NCBI GenBank assembly: GCA_014649355.1
Contig: BMSW01000023.1
Location: 27,290-91,289, forward strand
Origin: Streptomyces althioticus
Lineage (GTDB): Bacteria > Actinomycetota > Actinomycetes > Streptomycetales > Streptomycetaceae
Reading direction: 5' to 3'
DNA: 64,000 bases
The notes below the pieces were generated by a model that was not told where the DNA came from, did no database searches, and saw nothing but the letters and a program-made list of their open reading frames with translations. Both the position numbers and the translations under genes were made by a program. Each line of letters begins with the position of its first letter. The first letter of the stretch is position 1. Shown one piece after another: positions 50,821 through 64,000 of the stretch.

Positions 50821-51452
50821 TCGTGGCCGAGGACGCCGTGCTGCTGCGCGAAGGCCTGGTCGGACTGCTGGAACGGGTCGGCCATGACGTGGTGGCGGCC
50901 GTCGGTGACGCCGACGCCCTGGTCGAGGCGGCCCGCGCCGACCGGCCCGACCTGATCGTCACGGACGTCCGGATGCCGCCCTCGCTCGGCGACGACGGAC
51001 TGCGCGCAGCGGTCGAGCTGCGCACCGAGTTCCCCGGGCTGCCCGTGCTCGTGCTCAGCCAGTACGTGGAAAGGTCGTACGCCCTGCGCCTGCTGGACTC
51101 GGGCGGCGGCGCCGGGGTGGGCTACCTGCTCAAGGAGCGGGTGAGCGCGGTGGCGGACTTCACCTCCGCGATCGAACGGGTCGCCGCCGGCGGGACCGTG
51201 GTGGACCCCGAGGTCATCCAGCAGCTGGTGCAGCTGCGCCAGGACCCGCTGGAGCGGCTCAGCGCCCGCGAGCGCGAGGTGCTCGCGCTCATCGCGGAGG
51301 GCCGCAGCAACGCCAGCCTGGCCAAGCACCTGTTCATCAGCGAGGCGGCCGTGAACAAGCACATCGGCAACATCTTCAACAAGCTGGACCTCCCGGTGGA
51401 CACCGAGGGGCATCGCCGGGTGCTCGCGGTGCTGGCGTACCTGCGGGCGTGA
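50805..51452 (+). CDS. NarL/LuxR-family response regulator
   Basis: A 215-residue regulator. Receiver residues 1-120: LRLIVAEDAVLLREGLVGLL with the acidic pair, LIVTDVRMPP with phospho-Asp near 53, and YLLKERV with the conserved Lys. The DNA-binding domain reads LSAREREVLALIAEGRSNASLAKHLFI and SEAAVNKHIGNIFNKL. GTG start, 16 nt inside the kinase gene. The likely operator is the palindromic array at 49530-49586, which would control the exporter and this pair. Confidence 0.92.
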   Translation: MSLRLIVAEDAVLLREGLVGLLERVGHDVVAAVGDADALVEAARADRPDLIVTDVRMPPSLGDDGLRAAVELRTEFPGLPVLVLSQYVERSYALRLLDSGGGAGVGYLLKERVSAVADFTSAIERVAAGGTVVDPEVIQQLVQLRQDPLERLSAREREVLALIAEGRSNASLAKHLFISEAAVNKHIGNIFNKLDLPVDTEGHRRVLAVLAYLRA

Positions 51453-51492
51453 GGGCCCGCGATCTGCGGGCACGCGGCCTGTGCAGCGGGAA

Positions 51493-51526
51493 ACCCCGCC
51501 CACCCCTGGTGAGGGGCGGGCGGGGT
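51493..51526. terminator. Hairpin between response regulator and oxygenase genes
   Basis: Arms of 15 nt (51493-51507 and 51512-51526) pair with a single mismatch, between two convergent genes. It likely acts as a bidirectional terminator. Confidence 0.7.
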
Positions 51527-51588
51527 CGGGGGAACCGGGGCCGGGACGGGACGCCCGGCCGGGGAGGCGGCCGGGCGCGTTCACTGAG

Positions 51589-52533
51589 TCAGTCGCACAT
51601 GGCGACCAGAATGCGGCGCGTGCCCTCGAAGGGGCGGCGGCCGTGGGCCGTCAGGACGTTGTCGATGACGAGGATGTCGCCCTCGCGCCAGTCCACGTCG
51701 ACCGCGAGGTCCAGGCCGACGTCGCGGATGTGCGTGACGTACTCCTCGGGGATGGGGGTGCCGTCCGCGAACGTGACGTACTGCGGGAACTCCTCGGGCG
51801 GCAGGATGTCGTACAGCTCCTTGGCGGTCTCGTCGCCGAGTCCGGCCGGGTGCCACTGGTCGGCCTGGTTGAACCAGACCTCGACGCCGGTGACCGGGTG
51901 CGTGGTGGTGGCCTGCCGGTGCTGGACCACGCGGATGCCGTCGGGGCCCCACTCCCACTCCGCCTCGGCGGCTGCCAGATAGCGCTCCACCTCGGCCTTG
52001 TCGTCGGTCTCGAAGGTGTCCTGCCAGCTTTTGCCGAGACCGTATCCGTCGTGGAGGTTCTGCACGTAGCGGATTCCACCCGCGAAGGCCTCACGGACTT
52101 CCGGACGCAGCGAGTTGAGCCACAGCTCACCGTCCACGACCGGGGTCGCGCCACCGGATTCGGCGGCCTTCTCGCAGTAGAACGCGAGCCGCGCCGGCCA
52201 TGTGCGGGCGTAGTTCAGCTCGTTGTGCATGGAGATGGTGAAGCGTTGCGGATACTCGGTCGAGGTGTAGAGGTTGCCCTTGACCCGGGTACGCGGCGAG
52301 TTGCCGTGCACATACGGCAGCCGGGTCGGCAGCAGCCGCTCCAGGACGGGGTCGATGGACTCGGGCGTGACGCCGAAGCCGCGGAAGACGAGCGCCTTGT
52401 GCTCGGTGAGCAGGTCGGTCAGGCCCTCCGCGCCCTGGGCGGTGAGGTACGCGGCCAGGTCGCGGCCCTGGGCCTCGGCCTCGGTGATCTCGCGCGGGGC
52501 CCAGGTGAGGTTCTCTCTCAGGGTGGTACTCAT
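51589..52533 (-). CDS. TauD/SyrP-like 2-oxoglutarate oxygenase
   Basis: A 314-residue non-heme iron oxygenase related to SyrP, AsnO and VioC, which beta-hydroxylate amino acids for NRPS peptides. Motifs: HKALVFRGFGVTPESIDPVL, SMHNELNYARTWP with iron ligands His and Glu (H-x-E, as in AsnO), THPVTGVEVWFNQADQWHP, LVIDNVLTAHGRRPF with the distal His, and EGTRRILVAMCD with the 2-oxoglutarate Arg. It is the last gene of the NRPS-MFS-monooxygenase operon, 14 nt after the flavin monooxygenase. Substrate is not readable; Asp, Asn, Arg and related residues are known for relatives. Confidence 0.9.
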   Translation of the reverse strand: MSTTLRENLTWAPREITEAEAQGRDLAAYLTAQGAEGLTDLLTEHKALVFRGFGVTPESIDPVLERLLPTRLPYVHGNSPRTRVKGNLYTSTEYPQRFTISMHNELNYARTWPARLAFYCEKAAESGGATPVVDGELWLNSLRPEVREAFAGGIRYVQNLHDGYGLGKSWQDTFETDDKAEVERYLAAAEAEWEWGPDGIRVVQHRQATTTHPVTGVEVWFNQADQWHPAGLGDETAKELYDILPPEEFPQYVTFADGTPIPEEYVTHIRDVGLDLAVDVDWREGDILVIDNVLTAHGRRPFEGTRRILVAMCD

Positions 52534-52547
52534 GACGTCTCCTGCTC

Positions 52548-53588
52548 CTATCGGGAGATGAACTCGTTCAGCTTGCCGAGCTTGTCGATGCCGTCGAGCA
52601 CGGCCCTGGACTCCACTCCGAAGTCCACCAGGCAGCCGATCTCGTCGACGCCCAAGGCCTCGACACGCGGCAGCAGTTCGGCCACCCGCTCGACGCTGCC
52701 GAAGAGACCGCCGGCCTCGAAGTAGCGGTCGAAGGCGCGGGCGGCGAGGTAGTCCATGTCGTTTGCGTTGAGCTCGGACAGGTCCATGTCCTTGCCGGTG
52801 AACGACTTGGCGGTGAGGTTGGCGGAGCTCTTCAGGTACTGGGTGAAGGGCTCGCGCACCTGCTCGCGGACCTGGTCCAGGTCGTCGCCGAGCAGGGTGT
52901 GCAGCATCAGCACGACATGGCCGGACCAGCCGTCGTGCTCCTCGGCTGCGACCCGCCGGTACTCGGCGATCTTTCCGGCGACCTCCTCCAGGGACTGGCC
53001 GAGCAGGTGGGTCAGGATGCCGGCCTTCATGCGGGCGGCGGCCCGGAAGGTGTCGACTCCGCCGGCCGAGGTCAGCCAGACGGGCAGTTCGGACTGCACG
53101 GCGGGCGGATAGGCACGGATGTCGACCGGCCGGCCGAGCCCGTCCGTGGTGGAGAGGGCCTCGCCGCGCCACAGCCGTCGCACTTCCTCGGCGATGTCGC
53201 GGACCAGAGTGCGCCGGTCGGCGTGGTTCTCCGGGCGGAGCGCGAAGTCCACGGTGTTCCAGCCGGAGGCGAAGGCGACGCCCGCGCGGCCACCGGACAG
53301 GTTGTCGACCACCGACCATTCCTCGGCGATCCGCGCCGGGTGGTGCAGCGGGGCGACGACGCTGCCCGCCCGGATGCCGATGCGCTGGGTGCACATGGCC
53401 ACGGCCGCGCCGAGCACGGCAGGGTTCGGATAGGCCCCGCCGAAGGGGTCGAAGTGCCGCTCCGGGGTCCATACGGCGGCGAGCCCCGACCGGTCGGCGA
53501 GCTTCGCCCCCTCGATCAGCAGCTCGTACCGGCCGGCTTGCCCCGGGGCGGTGGAGTCGTGCGCGAAATAGAACAGGCTCAGGTCCAT
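52548..53588 (-). CDS. Luciferase-like FMN-dependent monooxygenase (MupA/Atu3671 type)
   Basis: A 346-residue bacterial luciferase-fold enzyme using reduced FMN and oxygen. Characteristic strands are LSLFYFAHDST near residue 3, WTPERHFDPFGGAYPNPAV, RAGSVVAPLHHPARIAEEWSV and GVAFASGWNTVDFALRPEN. This subgroup (MupA/Atu3671) is common in NRPS and PKS clusters, both free-standing and as embedded domains. Reduced FMN could come from the flavin reductase at 36543. It may N- or C-oxidise a carrier-bound residue; the exact reaction is unknown. The ATG is 63 nt after the MFS stop. Confidence 0.88.
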   Translation of the reverse strand: MDLSLFYFAHDSTAPGQAGRYELLIEGAKLADRSGLAAVWTPERHFDPFGGAYPNPAVLGAAVAMCTQRIGIRAGSVVAPLHHPARIAEEWSVVDNLSGGRAGVAFASGWNTVDFALRPENHADRRTLVRDIAEEVRRLWRGEALSTTDGLGRPVDIRAYPPAVQSELPVWLTSAGGVDTFRAAARMKAGILTHLLGQSLEEVAGKIAEYRRVAAEEHDGWSGHVVLMLHTLLGDDLDQVREQVREPFTQYLKSSANLTAKSFTGKDMDLSELNANDMDYLAARAFDRYFEAGGLFGSVERVAELLPRVEALGVDEIGCLVDFGVESRAVLDGIDKLGKLNEFISR

Positions 53589-53651
53589 CGGCGGTCCTTA
53601 CACGTGGTGACGGAGGCTCGGAGAGCCGGAGACGGAGGTGAGGCATACGGA

Positions 53652-54922
53652 TCAGGAAGGTGCACGGGTCCCGTGACGGGCTGTCGCGTCCGGGATGCGG
53701 GCCTTGCGCACGGCCGGGACCAGCGCGGCCACCGCGGCCGTCACGGCCATCAGACCGGCCGCCACGAGCAGCGAGAGCTGTCCGCGGTAGGCCTGCAGGA
53801 GCTTTCCGGCGCAGAACGCGCCCGCTGTGGCGCCGAGTGCGACGACCAGGCCGGACAGGGCCGCGACCCGGCCCTGCAGCTCCTGCGGGGTGACGGTCAC
53901 CTGGTAGACGGCGGTGGCCACCCCGAACACCGCCCCGATGATGTTCATCAGCGCGAACAGGACCCCGAGCTGCACCGGCCCGGTGGCCCAGGCCATGGCG
54001 TTCATCAGCGCGGCCCACAGGGTCAGGCCGCCGATGAGGAGGACGGGCAGCGGCAGCCGCGCCATGAACCAGCGTCCGGTCAGCGCGCCGAGTAGCCCGC
54101 CGCAGCCGCTGATCCCCAGCACGAGGCCCAACGTGGCCTCGGGCAGCCCCTGTTCCTTGACCAGGATCACGACCAGACCCTGCGTCACCACCTGCAGCAG
54201 GGCCGTGGCCACCGTGACCACGGGTAGCATCGCGCGCAGCGCCCGCTGTCCGCACAGCCAGCGCAGGGCGTCGGCCAGGTCGCGGTGGAGAGGACGGCGC
54301 TTTTGCGGGCTCTGTGTGCTCAGGTCGGCGCGGATGAAACGGAGGTTGACGGCCGCGATCAGTGCTCCGAGCGTGGCGGCGACGAACGGGCTCCAGCGGG
54401 TCCAGGTGTACAGAACGGTGCCGGCGGGCCCGCCGAGCAGACCCGCGATCCGGCCTCGGGCCTCGTTCTGCGACAGCGCGGCGGGCAGCTGTTCCCCCGG
54501 GACGACCGTGCGGACGGCGGCCCGTTCGGCGAGCGCGCCGACGATCGCGAGGGAGACCTCGACGGCGATCAGCCCCAGGAGCAGTTCCATGCCGAGCACG
54601 TCAAGGGCCAGGGTGACCCCTACCGCGGCGAGCGCCAGGAACCGCCCGGCCGCGCACCAGCGCATGACCGCGCGCCGGTCCCACCGGTCGACCAGGACGC
54701 CGGCCGGCAACTGGACCACGGCCTGCGGCAGAACGGCCGCGGCCGAGGCCAGGCCGACCGCCTCCGCCGACCCCCCGGAGATCTGGAGCGCCAGCAGCGG
54801 ATAGCAGACGGTGCTCATCCGGGAGCCGAAGAACTGCAGCCAGTTGCCGGTCCACAGCAGGAGGAAGTCGCGGTTGCGACGCAGCGGGGGCGGCGTCGCG
54901 ACCGTCGTCTGTGCCGGTGCTG

Positions 54923-54926
<4 letters not shown>
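53652..54926 (-). CDS. MFS transporter
   Basis: A 424-residue major facilitator protein with about eleven to twelve hydrophobic segments: FLLLWTGNWLQFFGSRMSTV at the start, LVDRWDRRAVMRW as the loop between helices 2 and 3 (motif A type), and the central charged loop STQSPQKRRPLHRDLADALR near residue 200. The closest type is the enterobactin-exporter/drug-efflux branch that accompanies peptide siderophore and lipopeptide clusters. The ATG overlaps the NRPS stop (ATGA), so it is made with the synthetase and most likely exports its product. Confidence 0.9.

Positions 54927-64000
<9,074 letters not shown>

Overview
The window is high-GC, densely packed DNA of a Streptomyces-type actinomycete. 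Pointers are the strong GC bias at third codon positions, frequent GTG/TTG starts, a twin-arginine family 11 xylanase, SpoIIE/STAS signalling proteins, a SARP regulator and a very large NRPS gene running off the right edge. No rRNA, tRNA, CRISPR array or intact insertion sequence was seen. All calls come from reading the sequence; no database search was run.

Left part (1-27.5 kb), a patchwork of typical chromosomal genes. At 1-4.8 kb is the end of a surface-polysaccharide cluster: flippase-like membrane protein, family 2 glycosyltransferase, pyruvyl-transferase-family protein with a rare TTA codon, RmlC-like epimerase and PLP aminotransferase. At 4.9-10.3 kb are a PAP2 phosphatase, a small hydrophilic protein, an SDR, a CPD photolyase, an FAD oxidoreductase and a TspO protein. 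At 10.3-15.2 kb is a complete urea ABC importer operon urtABCDE, followed by a divergent MarR regulator and an unusual UrtA-like protein with no visible signal peptide. At 17.1-17.8 kb is a GH11 xylanase preceded by CGAAA/TTTCG boxes. At 18.3-26.2 kb is a stress-signalling block: a PAS-GAF-GAF-PP2C phosphatase, two STAS proteins (one with a long 12-residue-repeat tail) and a 1390-residue hybrid kinase/receiver/PP2C/RsbW-like fusion. A TipA-like MerR gene follows, overlapping a broken glycosyltransferase that marks the border of the next block.

Right part (27.6-64 kb), a lipopeptide-type NRPS cluster. It holds purU, a glycosyltransferase, rmlA and rmlB, two near-duplicate mbtH genes, an AfsR-like SARP activator, an Sfp-type phosphopantetheinyl transferase, two TauD/SyrP-like oxygenases (one lacking the usual iron-binding acidic residue), a flavin reductase, a TrmB/LuxR-type regulator and a secreted tandem-repeat peptide. 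A lipid-starter operon follows (thioesterase, fatty acyl-AMP ligase, two acyl-CoA dehydrogenases, acyl carrier protein), then a MacB-type exporter with a divergent two-component system, then NRPS-MFS-luciferase-like monooxygenase-oxygenase. The visible NRPS reads (A)-PCP-C-A-PCP-C-A-nMT-PCP-TE; the last A domain has a glycine-like pocket with an embedded N-methyltransferase, which predicts sarcosine at the C-terminus. A plausible flow is: fatty acid activated by FAAL onto the ACP, desaturated by the two dehydrogenases, condensed by the NRPS, oxidised by the TauD and flavin enzymes, exported by the ABC and MFS systems.

Most notable signals. (1) Six promoters in the cluster carry the same direct repeat, nTRTAG-N5-nTRTAG at an 11-bp period, 49-79 nt before the first start codon; this is the layout of SARP operators and suggests one regulon run by the SARP at 32.5 kb. 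(2) A gene at 38.4-38.7 kb encodes a signal peptide plus repeats of a 20-residue unit containing EPGWQTP, directly upstream of the TrmB/LuxR regulator, which could be a peptide-signal/receptor pair or a multi-core peptide precursor. (3) The oxygenase at 35.3 kb has H-K-M where its paralogue at 51.6 kb has H-N-E.
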